From: Methanotrichaceae archaeon
Lineage (GTDB): Archaea > Halobacteriota > Methanosarcinia > Methanotrichales > Methanotrichaceae
Direction: 5' to 3'
Assembly (NCBI GenBank): GCA_013178225.1
Contig: JABLXE010000003.1
Location: 310,001 to 374,000, forward strand
DNA length: 64,000 nt
Each line of letters starts with the position of its first letter. Within the stretch, counting starts at the first letter, position 1. The translations under genes were made by a program, and so were the position numbers. Below, one piece after another: positions 17,826 to 26,216 of the stretch. The notes below the pieces were generated by a model. The model saw nothing but the letters and a program-made list of their open reading frames with translations, did no database searches and had not been told where the DNA came from.

Positions 17826-19016
17826 TCAATAGGTGCTGATCTCTCCCCGGAAGAGCATCTGCTGCAGCTTGGGTATATTGGCCAGCCAGTCGTTCAGGAT
17901 CTCAGTGGCCTGAAGATCGACCTGAGAGGCATTGGCACCATCTTTTAGGACCGTCTGGATGCTGGCCATGTGCGGCTGATCTATGGGCTTTCCGATCTGG
18001 GAGAGGATCTTGATGTAGACCTCCTCGATGCCGGTCACCTTGGCAGCGATCTGCTTGGCAGCTTCGGTCGAGAGCAGGTTGTAGATCTTGCCCACGTGGT
18101 TGATGGGGTTCTTTCCGCAGGTGGCCTCCAGGCTCATGGGCCGGTTGGGGGTGATCAGGCCATTTGAACGGTTGCCGCGGCCCACAGCTCCATCGTCTCC
18201 CATCTCCGCCGAGGTGCCGGTGACGGTGATGTAGACCGATCCCGCCTCCAGGTCGTCGGCTACGTTCATCTGGGCGTTGACCCGGCGGTTGGTGAACTGT
18301 TTAGCGTAATCGGTGATGTGCTCCACGATATGGTTCTTGGTGTCTGCATACTCCTTCAGGTTAGCCACGTACTTATCGATCATGGCGCAGGCGATGGTCA
18401 GATTGATGGTGTCGCCCTCCCTCATGCCCATGACCTTTATGTCCTCGCCAATGGCCGGGATGCTCTTCTTGAGGTTCATCAGCTCTCTCTCGGTGTTGTA
18501 GACGATCTTCTCCGTCTCTGAGAGCGGCGCATATCCCACCCCAAAGGATGTGTCATTGGCGCTGGGTATCTTCCGGCCGAATACGTCCCGCAGGTCTGAG
18601 GAGCCCATCCCGATCCTGGCATCAAGAATTATATGGTGGTTCACATCGAGGTTGGTGAGAACCTCCTGCAGCAGCTTTCTCGCGGCCTTGATGGCAATTG
18701 TGTCCACCGGGATCTCTTCTTCCTTAAACACCCTGGTAGCTCTGCCGGTCAGGAGGATGTAAATTGGACAGATGACTTCTCCTCCGCCAAATGAGGGGTG
18801 AGATCTTCCGGCCACGATCTGGGTCTTGTCCGTGTTGTGATGCAGCACGGCTCCAAATCTATCAAGGTACTCCTGACAAAGCGCCCGGCTTATGGACTCG
18901 GCCAGACCATCCGCCACGCTGTCCGGGTGGCCCACTCCTTTTCGCTCTACCAGCTCTATTTCCTGCTTCTCGATCGGTCTCTGATTGAGGCGCTCAACCT
19001 TGATATTTCTCTTCAT
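17826..19016 (-). CDS. mat: Archaeal-type S-adenosylmethionine synthetase
   Basis: 396 residues, typical of the archaeal MAT family (PF01941), which makes SAM from methionine and ATP and is divergent from bacterial MetK. Seen are [20 protein letters not shown] near residue 25, [27 protein letters not shown], and the C-terminal [14 protein letters not shown] and [17 protein letters not shown] blocks. It is transcribed alone; the 173 nt downstream separate it from the hydantoinase gene on the same strand. SAM supply fits the many methyltransferases of a methanogen. Confidence 0.97.
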   Translation of the reverse strand: MKRNIKVERLNQRPIEKQEIELVERKGVGHPDSVADGLAESISRALCQEYLDRFGAVLHHNTDKTQIVAGRSHPSFGGGEVICPIYILLTGRATRVFKEEEIPVDTIAIKAARKLLQEVLTNLDVNHHIILDARIGMGSSDLRDVFGRKIPSANDTSFGVGYAPLSETEKIVYNTERELMNLKKSIPAIGEDIKVMGMREGDTINLTIACAMIDKYVANLKEYADTKNHIVEHITDYAKQFTNRRVNAQMNVADDLEAGSVYITVTGTSAEMGDDGAVGRGNRSNGLITPNRPMSLEATCGKNPINHVGKIYNLLSTEAAKQIAAKVTGIEEVYIKILSQIGKPIDQPHMASIQTVLKDGANASQVDLQATEILNDWLANIPKLQQMLFRGEISTY

Positions 19017-19259
19017 GACCTTTCCTCATCTGCAATCTTTGGCTGATTTGATGGCTGCCTAGGAGGTTTTCAATGCCATATTAATGCTTTGGAAAGTAAT
19101 GCTTGGGAATGACCTCCGAGTCCGTTGCCGGCCGGCCTCGGACAAAGTCAAGGCCGAAAGGGGTTGGGTTCGTGGCTTAAGCCATGGAAAAAAAAGGTCC
19201 GCGCTATCTGGCATGGGCGACCTGAGCCGGATATTTTCTCCCGTCTTTTCGCCTCTGTG
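19017..19259. other. Intergenic region upstream of mat
   Basis: No credible gene is seen here. It holds the presumed mat promoter on the minus strand, a short palindrome (tggcttaagcca, near 19173-19184) next to a run of eight A's, and then runs into a dispersed repeat. Confidence 0.5.
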
Positions 19260-19358
19260 ATGAACCGCGATACTCCGACCCGGAACCACAGAGACGCTTG
19301 AGGCACAGAGGCTGCAAATTTCTGCTGGACCTCATCCCGCACAATTTCAGCGAAGAGC
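19222..19358. repeat. Dispersed extragenic repeat, copy A
   Basis: The core at 19284-19311 reads accacagagacgc, then ttgaggcacagagg. It is followed by a tail (19322-19357, ctgctggacctcatcccgc then acaatttcagcgaagagc) that recurs in copy B, and the upstream gccggat-ttttctc segment recurs in copy C. It is non-coding on both strands and lies between gene 3' end and promoter regions. Confidence 0.65.
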
Positions 19359-19359
19359 C

Positions 19360-19370
19360 AAAAAAAAAAA
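19360..19370 (-). terminator. T-run terminator of the ABC importer genes
   Basis: Eleven A's on the plus strand make an 11-T run on the minus strand, 8 nt after the permease stop codon. Archaeal transcription stops efficiently at such oligo-T tracts, so this probably ends the importer transcript. Confidence 0.6.
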
Positions 19371-19378
19371 TAGAAGGA

Positions 19379-20149
19379 TCACTGCATCAGGCCGGCCCGC
19401 CACCTTAGCATACGTTCTTCCACCACGTAGCGGAAAGAGCGGTCAAGCAACAGTCCGAGCACGCCCAGCACGATCATGTACAGCAGCACGTAATCCATTT
19501 TGTGCAGATAGTAGTAGGACCAGATCTTGTAACCGAGACCGCTGGTGCTGACCCCGAACATCTCTGCGGCCACGAGACACATCCAGGCGATTCCCATGGC
19601 GATCCGGATCCCACCGGCGATGGACGGTAGGGCATAGGGAAAGGCGATGTATCTGATGAGGTCGACATCCTTTGTGGCTCCCAGGACCTTTGCCGACTCC
19701 ACGTAAACTCTGGGCAGGCTGCGGAATCCGATGTAGGTGTTGATCAGAATGGGAAACACTGCGCCCATAAACACTATGAATCCTGCGGCCTCGTTGGTCA
19801 GGCCGAACCAGACGATGGCAAAGGGGATCCAGGCCAGAGGCGGTATGGGACGCACCACCTCCACGATCGGATCAAGCAATCTGTCGGCAGTCCGGAACCA
19901 GCCCATGGACATGCCGATGGGAAGGGCCACCAGTAGCCCTATCCCAACCCCCAGACCGAAATGCAAAAGGCTGATTGGCAGGTCCTCGGTGAGGATCTCC
20001 TGCCAGGTGTTAGACAGAGCTGCCAGCACCTGCACGAAGCTTGGCAAGAGCAGCGTGTCATCGATGACCATGGCGGCCAGCTGCCAGACCACAATCAGGC
20101 CCAGCAGCGAAACCACCCAGGCCCACCGATCAGAGTATGCTCTTTTCAT
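19379..20149 (-). CDS. ABC transporter permease, nitrate/sulfonate/taurine type
   Basis: 256 residues with about six membrane helices. The cytoplasmic EAA loop is visible as ESAKVLGATKDVDLIRYIAFPYALPSI in pieces near residue 160, and WIPFAIVWFGL and the N-terminal SLLGLIVVWQLAAMVI match SsuC/TauC permeases. It begins 19 nt after the substrate-binding protein gene. No ATPase gene follows or precedes it in the window, so the energising subunit must be encoded elsewhere or shared. Confidence 0.9.
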   Translation of the reverse strand: MKRAYSDRWAWVVSLLGLIVVWQLAAMVIDDTLLLPSFVQVLAALSNTWQEILTEDLPISLLHFGLGVGIGLLVALPIGMSMGWFRTADRLLDPIVEVVRPIPPLAWIPFAIVWFGLTNEAAGFIVFMGAVFPILINTYIGFRSLPRVYVESAKVLGATKDVDLIRYIAFPYALPSIAGGIRIAMGIAWMCLVAAEMFGVSTSGLGYKIWSYYYLHKMDYVLLYMIVLGVLGLLLDRSFRYVVEERMLRWRAGLMQ

Positions 20150-20168
20150 TCCGGTCTTCGATTTCAGA

Positions 20169-21152
20169 TCAGTTCACCTTCTGATAGAAGCTGGTGTCGA
20201 AGAGGTCCTCTTCGCTCAGGAGCTTTGGTGTGTAATTCATCTGATAGTCGATGCGGGCGAACTCCACTGTTGACGGTATCTGAAGGCTCGGGTCGCTAAC
20301 CCAGCGGCCATCCCAGGTCTCTACCGAGTATTCGACCATGTCCAGGTCCTGGCCGGTCTTATCGGAGTAGATCTTTGCAGCTTCCTCCGGATGGGCGTTG
20401 ACGTAGTTCGTGGCATTGATATGGGTCCTGACGATCTGTTCCACCAGCTCCGGCTGCTCCCGTATCAGCTTGCCGCTTACCACCAGGCAGCAGCAGGCAT
20501 GGTCGGGCCACATTTCGCCTGATGCAACTACCGATTTGCCTTTATCCTCCAGCTCGATTATAGCCGGCGAGGGGTGAGGCAGGAAGACGCTGTCCACCTT
20601 TCCGGCGGAGATAGCAGTGACCGCATCTCCGGGTCCCATGGGCAGTATGTCTATTCGGGAGAGGTCCACCTGGTTGTCTTCAAGCCACTTCTTGAGGACG
20701 ATGTCCTGGATCGACCCAGGCGGGAAAGTTCCCACGCTTCTCCCTTCCAGCGAGCTGGGACTGCTGTAGTCCAGGCCGGACTTGAAGACCAGGTTCGAGC
20801 CGTTGATGTTGACTGCGGCCACGATCTTGGCATCCAAACCCTGGGCTATGGCCACAATTGGCGGCGCGGATCCGACATAGGCCGCGTCCAGATCTCCGGC
20901 CAGCATGGCCTGCATCTCTGGCGGTCCTGACGGGAATTCGAACTCCTTTATCTCCTCTATGCCGAAGGGCTTGAGATCCTCCAGCCACCAGCCCTTCTCG
21001 GTGGCCACCATCTCAGCCACCTGATGGGTGCTGGGCTGGTAGCCTATGCGCAGGGTGGTGATCTTCTCAGGCTGCTTCTCAGGAGAGGAGATGCAACCCA
21101 AGCTTACCAGCGCCACTGCGGCCAGCATTGCGAAAAAGATCAGTTTCTTCAA
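20169..21152 (-). CDS. ABC transporter substrate-binding lipoprotein, sulfonate/taurine type
   Basis: 327 residues from a TTG start with AGGTGATC upstream. A short signal peptide ends in the lipobox SLGC, so the mature protein is anchored outside the membrane. The RIGYQPSTHQVAEMVATEKG start, then MQAMLAGDLDAAYVGSAPP and a family-typical hinge region, place it in the SsuA/TauA/NMT1 group binding small anions such as sulfonates. Divergent from the DUF39 gene and close to comDE, which suggests import of a sulfur compound for coenzyme M or homocysteine formation. Ligand is inferred. Confidence 0.87.
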   Translation of the reverse strand: MKKLIFFAMLAAVALVSLGCISSPEKQPEKITTLRIGYQPSTHQVAEMVATEKGWWLEDLKPFGIEEIKEFEFPSGPPEMQAMLAGDLDAAYVGSAPPIVAIAQGLDAKIVAAVNINGSNLVFKSGLDYSSPSSLEGRSVGTFPPGSIQDIVLKKWLEDNQVDLSRIDILPMGPGDAVTAISAGKVDSVFLPHPSPAIIELEDKGKSVVASGEMWPDHACCCLVVSGKLIREQPELVEQIVRTHINATNYVNAHPEEAAKIYSDKTGQDLDMVEYSVETWDGRWVSDPSLQIPSTVEFARIDYQMNYTPKLLSEEDLFDTSFYQKVN

Positions 21153-21319
21153 CTGTGATCACCTGAACGAGCGTTTCTGTATTTGACCAGGAAGGGCCCT
21201 TTAAAGTATTTTCCGTTCGTAGGAGCTTCTTATTCCCAAGTAGGCTAAATCGAGGAACTCATTCTACAATTGTAATTTCGGCATAGCTTTGGCGAAGAGA
21301 GCGGAGACGACCCTTCACA

Positions 21320-21330
21320 GTTATATATTA
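21320..21330 (+). promoter_or_regulatory. TATA box of the DUF39-ferredoxin gene
   Basis: The run gttatatatta is the strongest A/T box in the 216-nt gap and lies about 40 nt before the GTG start at 21369, a usual archaeal distance allowing a short leader. Confidence 0.5.
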
Positions 21331-21368
21331 ATAACTACTGCCGAATATCCTCTTACGAGGCAACAGCG

Positions 21369-22634
21369 GTGCGATCCCTACCGGAAATCCTGAGCCGTGT
21401 CGAAAAAGGCAAAGCAGTGGTCATGACCTCCCAGCAGGTATGCGAACTGGCGGCAGCGGATGACGTATCTCGACTCGAAGAGGTTGACGTGGTGACCACG
21501 GCCACGCGAGCGGTGATGAGCGGGACCTATGCAGTGCTCTCCTTTCCCGTCTCTTCACCCCACGTCTTTTCCCGGGCCGGGAGGATCTGGATCAACGGCG
21601 TCAGGGCTCAGGTCGGACCCTGCCCCAACGAAAACCTGGGAGTGGTGGACGCAGTGGTCTTCGGCACCGCTCACAGCCACAGCCGTCGCGACTACGGAGG
21701 AGGCCACCTCTTCAGGAATCTGGCAGAGAGAGAACCGGTGGAGGTGGTAGTGGAAACTGACCACGGCCGGAGGCTGGAGACCCAACTTGACCTCGACCAG
21801 ATGCCGTATGCACGGCTGTGCGGAACCCGCCAGGCCTTCATGAACTATTCCGCTTTTGTGAACCCGACAATAGAGCCGATTTGCACCATCTTTCACGCTC
21901 GCGGATTTGACCCCTGCTGCAGCGGGCTTACGTTCTCGGGATGCGGCCAGATAAATCCGCTCAAGAACGATCCACTTCTGGAGACGATAGGCGTTGGAAC
22001 CAGAGTGCTTTACAACGGCGCAGAGGGATTTGTCACCGGAACGGGGACCCGAAGCAGTGCCGGTCACCCCAACCTGACGGGCTTTGCGAATCTGCACCAG
22101 ATGAAGCCGGACCTGATGGGCGGTTTTGTGACCTCAGCCGGCCCGGAATGTATCTGTTCCTGGGCAGTCCCCATCCCGGTCACCAGCCGGTCCATCTTGC
22201 GGGAGATCGCTCGCCTGGACCGGGAGCTGGACCTGCCCGTCATGGACGTCTGCCGCCGTCAGCTGCTGGGACATGCCGATTACGGACAGGCATGGCAGAA
22301 TTCCGATCTGGAGGTCGCGTTCGACCCGCAGAAGTGCCTGGGCTGTTCCCGCTGCCGGGCAGAGCCTGTCTGTCCCATGAAGGCGATCAGCTTTGACGGC
22401 CGGGTCGCCTCCCGGGATGAAGGACGGTGCTTTCACTGCGGGCTCTGCGCCACGGCCTGCGTCTCCGGGGCCTTCAAGTGCAATCTGGGGTCAATTCGGC
22501 TGGGGGAGCGGGAAATTCCCATTGTGCTGCGGCAGTCCGACCGTCTGAGGGCTCAACAGATGGCGGAAGATCTGAAAGAGAGGATAGAGGACGGGTCCTT
22601 CAGGATGAGCGCTCCGGTGCAAAGGATCTCATAA
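21369..22634 (+). CDS. Homocysteine biosynthesis protein, DUF39 fused to a 2[4Fe-4S] ferredoxin domain
   Basis: 421 residues, GTG start with GAGG 9 nt upstream. Residues 1-320 match DUF39 (PF01837): the early CELAAADDVSRLEEVDVVTT, VGPCPNENLGVVDAVVFGTA, and DPCCSGLTFSGCGQINPLKND blocks with several cysteines. In methanogens DUF39 proteins, with a ferredoxin-like partner, convert aspartate semialdehyde and sulfide to homocysteine. Residues about 325-385 carry two clusters, CLGCSRC...CP and CFHCGLCATAC, so the partner is fused here. No CBS domains are present, unlike some homologues. Its 3' end overlaps comE on the other strand by 35 nt. Confidence 0.88.
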   Translation: MRSLPEILSRVEKGKAVVMTSQQVCELAAADDVSRLEEVDVVTTATRAVMSGTYAVLSFPVSSPHVFSRAGRIWINGVRAQVGPCPNENLGVVDAVVFGTAHSHSRRDYGGGHLFRNLAEREPVEVVVETDHGRRLETQLDLDQMPYARLCGTRQAFMNYSAFVNPTIEPICTIFHARGFDPCCSGLTFSGCGQINPLKNDPLLETIGVGTRVLYNGAEGFVTGTGTRSSAGHPNLTGFANLHQMKPDLMGGFVTSAGPECICSWAVPIPVTSRSILREIARLDRELDLPVMDVCRRQLLGHADYGQAWQNSDLEVAFDPQKCLGCSRCRAEPVCPMKAISFDGRVASRDEGRCFHCGLCATACVSGAFKCNLGSIRLGEREIPIVLRQSDRLRAQQMAEDLKERIEDGSFRMSAPVQRIS

Positions 22635-23154
22635 ACCGGCCTATTATCTCCTCGGGAAGAAGATCAATGATGGGCACATCGGCGTTTCCCGGCTCTACTC
22701 TGGCCACCACCACCCCATGGCCCTGCAGCGCTGCCTTCAACTCGTCCGGAAGATAGACCGTTTTGGCAGAGCGAACCCCTGCGGCCACGGCCATTGCTGC
22801 GAGATCGGTCCCCAGGTGGGTGCAGGTGGGCTGAGACCCGGTAGATCCGTAGCAGCAGTTGTCTAGGATGATCAGAAGGTAATTATCTTGAGCGTGGTGG
22901 GCAATGGTAGTGAGAGTTCCCAGGTTCATTAGCACCGAGCCGTCGCCGTCCAGGACCACCACTTTGCGATCCCTTCTGGACAGGGAAAGGCCAAGTCCGA
23001 TGGACGAGGCCAGCCCCATGGAGCCCAGCATGTAGAAGTTCTGCGGCCGGTCCCGGACGAAATAAAGCTCGCGGCTGGGAAAGCCGATGTTGCTGACCAA
23101 AAAGGCATCTTTGGCGTTCTCGACCACTACCTTGACAGCCTCGATGCGCTTCAC
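22600..23154 (-). CDS. comE: Sulfopyruvate decarboxylase subunit beta
   Basis: 184 residues. This is the thiamine-diphosphate-binding half of the enzyme that turns sulfopyruvate into sulfoacetaldehyde for coenzyme M. The TPP motif is visible as GDGSVLMNLGTLTTI, extended by DNCCYGSTGSQ. The N-terminal LVSNIGFPSRELYFVRDRP and GSMGLASSIGLGLSL blocks are characteristic of ComE. It overlaps comD by 4 nt (ATGA) and its 3' end overlaps the convergent DUF39 gene, an arrangement that could let the two transcripts interfere. Confidence 0.93.
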   Translation of the reverse strand: MKRIEAVKVVVENAKDAFLVSNIGFPSRELYFVRDRPQNFYMLGSMGLASSIGLGLSLSRRDRKVVVLDGDGSVLMNLGTLTTIAHHAQDNYLLIILDNCCYGSTGSQPTCTHLGTDLAAMAVAAGVRSAKTVYLPDELKAALQGHGVVVARVEPGNADVPIIDLLPEEIIGRFMRSFAPERSS

Positions 23155-23672
23155 GGACTCCTCCAGAATTTGAGGTCCAGGAGCACTGCCACCGGACGGC
23201 GCGACTCGAGGGACAGCTCCCAGGCAGAGAAGATTGCGTCTTCAGCCTCAGCAGCTGCGGGCGAAAATGCCGGGATATCCATTGCCTGCAGGATCCTGGG
23301 AGTGAGCCTTCCCATGGGAACCTGGCCGATTATTTTCTCCCCGGCCGAGCCCCGGTGGCTGATGATCATCAGAAGGGGGATTTGGTAGAGAAAATCCAGC
23401 GATGCCAGGGCATTGATGCAGTTTCCAAGGCCAGAGTTCTGCATCAGCAGAGCCGGCCGTTTTCCACCCATCCAGGCTCCGGCGCAAAGGCCTACACCTT
23501 CCTCCTCGCGGGCCACGGGGACGTGAGCGATCCCAGGATCGAAATCGATCATATTCAGCAGACGCTGCAGGTTCACGCAGGGAACGGACGCCGCGAAGTC
23601 CACCTTCGCTCGCTTGAGGCCGCAATAGACGGCCTGGCTCGGATCAACTGTGTCTTCCGCAGAGCCGGACAT
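23151..23672 (-). CDS. comD: Sulfopyruvate decarboxylase subunit alpha
   Basis: 173 residues. The N-terminal half-domain of TPP decarboxylases, with the pyrimidine-binding glutamate in VAREEEGVGLCAGAWMGGKRPALLMQNSGLGN (pieces near residues 54-85). ComD and ComE form the active alpha-beta decarboxylase. It is first in the operon and its stop overlaps the comE start. With the DUF39 protein and the sulfonate-type importer it forms a compact sulfur/coenzyme M locus, direct evidence for a methanogen. Confidence 0.93.
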   Translation of the reverse strand: MSGSAEDTVDPSQAVYCGLKRAKVDFAASVPCVNLQRLLNMIDFDPGIAHVPVAREEEGVGLCAGAWMGGKRPALLMQNSGLGNCINALASLDFLYQIPLLMIISHRGSAGEKIIGQVPMGRLTPRILQAMDIPAFSPAAAEAEDAIFSAWELSLESRRPVAVLLDLKFWRSP

Positions 23673-23964
23673 TCAAGCCTGTAATTGCACCTCTAATCCT
23701 ATTTATCGATTTTTTTGCTCCCGCTCTCGCGATCTTCCCGGCCCTGCAGGTTAGGATGAGCCAGGCCTGATCTATCCGCCAGGCGGACAGCTCTTGCATT
23801 TTTCGCTATCCTGTGTCTTTTTTTGGGGCCCATCCTTCGCGAAAGACTATAATTTTATAATTATTTTATAGGGTAATATCCTGCAACTTTCTAGAAAATT
23901 TTAAATCATTAAATTAGATCAGTACTCATAGTAGGTAATAGAGAGCCTAAATTGAGATGAGGAA

Positions 23965-24819
23965 ATGACGTTTCGATTGATCAAGGGAACCTTCCACGTG
24001 AAGGGCTACTACCCCGATGGAGACTCAATCAGGTTCCAGGCTGGTGATCCCGACAACTGGGAAAAGCTGCTGGGGCCGTCTGTAGAATTAAATGCCAGAG
24101 GTCACGCACAGCTGCGGATGGAGGCAATCGATGCTCTGGAGACTCATTTCATGGGCTTTCATCAGCCCCTCAAGTATGCAAGGGCTGCAACTCGATTTCT
24201 GCTGTCCGGCCTGGGCATCGATGAGGTGGCGTGGAACGACTCGAGCGGCCGGGTGGTGGATGCAAAAGACGGAACTGCAGGATACATTCTGTCCCGCGCC
24301 TCGGAAAAGAACCACCGGCCGGTGGCCTTCGTCTTTGCGGGCCGTACCAGAATTGAAGACGGCCAGGAGGTGTTCCTGGACAGGGCAGCGATAAAAGCCA
24401 GCCTGAACTACCGCATACTGGAAAACGGCTTTGCCTATCCCACCTATTACAACGGGCTCTTCTCCGATCTGAGATCCGAGTTCGATCAGGCCGTGGCGAG
24501 AGCCAGAAGAGCGGGCCTGGGGGTCTGGTCCCTTGACAAGACCAATAGCGGATTCATGATCACCAACCTGAGCACTTTAACCGAACGGATAGTGATCTTT
24601 CCAAAGCTGTTTCGCCGAATGTCCGAGTTCATGGCCGGCGGAGGAGAGATCGATGGATTCAAGGATTTCTTGGCCAAGAAATGCGAGCCGGTGCTGAATA
24701 TTCCCAACGCCCACTTTGCCCGTTTCGACAACATCATCGATGTTAATGGTGGCATCATTAAGATGAAGGCAGCTCCCGAAGAGGTCATGTTTCTGGACAA
24801 AATCGTATGCAAGAGCTGA
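23965..24819 (+). CDS. Staphylococcal-nuclease-like (SNase) domain protein
   Basis: 284 residues, cytoplasmic. The N-terminal 190 residues resemble an SNase fold: FHVKGYYPDGDSIRFQ for the first strands, LRMEAIDALETH for the catalytic Arg/Asp/Glu region (family 'R-L-x-G-I-D-x-P-E'), and an ENGFAYPTYY strand. The Pro of the active-site loop is replaced by Leu, so activity is uncertain. The C-terminal 90 residues are a helical extension I do not recognise. A ttttaaat box lies near 23899-23906. It stands alone upstream of the secreted-protein gene. Confidence 0.65.
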   Translation: MTFRLIKGTFHVKGYYPDGDSIRFQAGDPDNWEKLLGPSVELNARGHAQLRMEAIDALETHFMGFHQPLKYARAATRFLLSGLGIDEVAWNDSSGRVVDAKDGTAGYILSRASEKNHRPVAFVFAGRTRIEDGQEVFLDRAAIKASLNYRILENGFAYPTYYNGLFSDLRSEFDQAVARARRAGLGVWSLDKTNSGFMITNLSTLTERIVIFPKLFRRMSEFMAGGGEIDGFKDFLAKKCEPVLNIPNAHFARFDNIIDVNGGIIKMKAAPEEVMFLDKIVCKS

Positions 24820-25026
24820 AAGGGACTCGCATGCGGAAAGCGGTCCCGTAAAGACTCTGATTCGGTCACCCTGTCCCGTAATTGCTAGCCACAGACACTG
24901 GTGCTCTTGGTCGATATTCAGCCTGGCTCTCATATAAGCTCCCTGGAATGAAGACGCCGGTTTTGCCAGTTGCCGGGACCCTGCCACACAACCATGTGAT
25001 TGTAATAATAATAAAACTAGGAAAAA

Positions 25027-25036
25027 ATACATATAG
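25027..25036 (+). promoter_or_regulatory. TATA box of secreted paralogue 1
   Basis: The atacatatag element lies about 75 nt before the ATG in an AT-rich leader that also carries a purine-rich stretch and a GGGGTG ribosome-binding sequence. The equivalent region before the second paralogue (31230-31330, minus strand) is similarly AT-rich. Confidence 0.4.
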
Positions 25037-25108
25037 TAGGTGAGCAATGTATTAGAATTAAATCTTTATTTTGAAAAAAAGGAAGTAGAAATAAAGGGGT
25101 GAAAAAGA

Positions 25109-25906
25109 ATGAAGGGAGTATCGAAATTAGTTGTGCTGACGGCGTTGGCTGTTATAGCTTGTTCTGGCCTGGTGATGGCCACACCGCCGATCGTGCCACC
25201 GGTACAGTACGAACAGTTCTGTGAAGCCCAGAAGATATCCGGAACCGGAATAATCGATATCAGCACATCGATCGTCGACAAAAAGATCGCACTTGAGTAC
25301 TACAACGTCATGTCCGGAGATGGCGATCTGGAACTGGATCAGGAGAACGCCTACTCGCAGAACGCCGATAAGCTCAAGAGAAACGTGACCGGAGTAAACG
25401 GCAGCGATAAGGTGGGCTTGAACCTCTATGAGAACACCAAGCTTACCTATTCCGGAGAAACTCCACTGGTGGGCGGAAAGTACCTGCACTCCAAGGAGTT
25501 CTACGGCGGAATTGGCGCCGAAGTTCAGGAGATGTTCGCCGTAAATGAGATGGAGAAAGAGCAGACATCGTTCTTTGTCTCGACCACGCCCTTTGAGCCG
25601 GCCGAAGGAACACCAGAAACGCTGAACGAGCTGCTCAGGAGCGCAGGCAGAGACACCGAGCGCGTGGATTCTCTCATGACCAGCCAGGAGAGCATTTACA
25701 TTCCGACCCATCTGATCGGGCTCGACACCAAGAACACCTTTAACGGCACCTGGGGAACCGATGCCACCTGGCACAGGATATTCTACAAGGACATCAAGGC
25801 CCACGAGATGTTCACCGGACAGTTCGAGGCTGAAAAGCTGCTCAAGTTCCACGAGTATCCGGTACCAGAGAAGGATCGCACACCCTGTGAGGGAATAGAC
25901 TGCTAA
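25109..25906 (+). CDS. Secreted protein, paralogue 1 of a methanogen-specific family
   Basis: 265 residues. An N-terminal signal peptide (about residues 1-24, ending VMA) is followed by a beta-rich domain with no domain I can name. It ends in a CEGIDC cysteine pair. It is close to 90 percent identical by eye to the protein at 30450-31229, including long identical DNA stretches, and differs mainly around residues 165-200 where one copy has an extra MTSQESIYIPT segment. It is probably a surface or sheath-associated structural protein, but no direct evidence shows this. Purine-rich leader with GGGGTG suggests strong translation. Confidence 0.75.
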   Translation: MKGVSKLVVLTALAVIACSGLVMATPPIVPPVQYEQFCEAQKISGTGIIDISTSIVDKKIALEYYNVMSGDGDLELDQENAYSQNADKLKRNVTGVNGSDKVGLNLYENTKLTYSGETPLVGGKYLHSKEFYGGIGAEVQEMFAVNEMEKEQTSFFVSTTPFEPAEGTPETLNELLRSAGRDTERVDSLMTSQESIYIPTHLIGLDTKNTFNGTWGTDATWHRIFYKDIKAHEMFTGQFEAEKLLKFHEYPVPEKDRTPCEGIDC

Positions 25907-25935
25907 GGCCGCCAAGGCCTGGCAGCAAATTTTTT
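25906..25935 (+). terminator. Hairpin and T-run after secreted paralogue 1
   Basis: AGGCC (25906-25910) pairs with GGCCT (25916-25920) across a 5-nt loop, followed 9 nt later by six T's at 25930-25935. It directly follows the stop codon. Confidence 0.5.
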
Positions 25936-26216
25936 AGAGAGCTTTCCAACATATTGATTGCACGACATTGTCTGGTTATGTTCTTTTAGTACACCCGCAT
26001 TCAGACTTGCATCAGGCTGCACCGGGGCAAAAAATGTCAACAAGCCTCCAGGATTTGCCGATGTGTTTCTATATTACCGAAACTCAAGGCCATGCCGGGA
26101 ACGATATGCTAAAATAGAACAACGCAACCATGACTGAATGCGCATGACCTTTCGGCGGGCAAATGCCGGAAGGCTTTGTTGAGCAGGGCATTATTGCATG
26201 AGGCGGTCCGATACAA
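25936..26216. other. Intergenic region before the membrane kinase
   Basis: Non-coding on both strands as far as I can see. It presumably holds the promoter of the kinase at 26217, but no convincing TATA box or Shine-Dalgarno sequence stands out. Confidence 0.4.
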
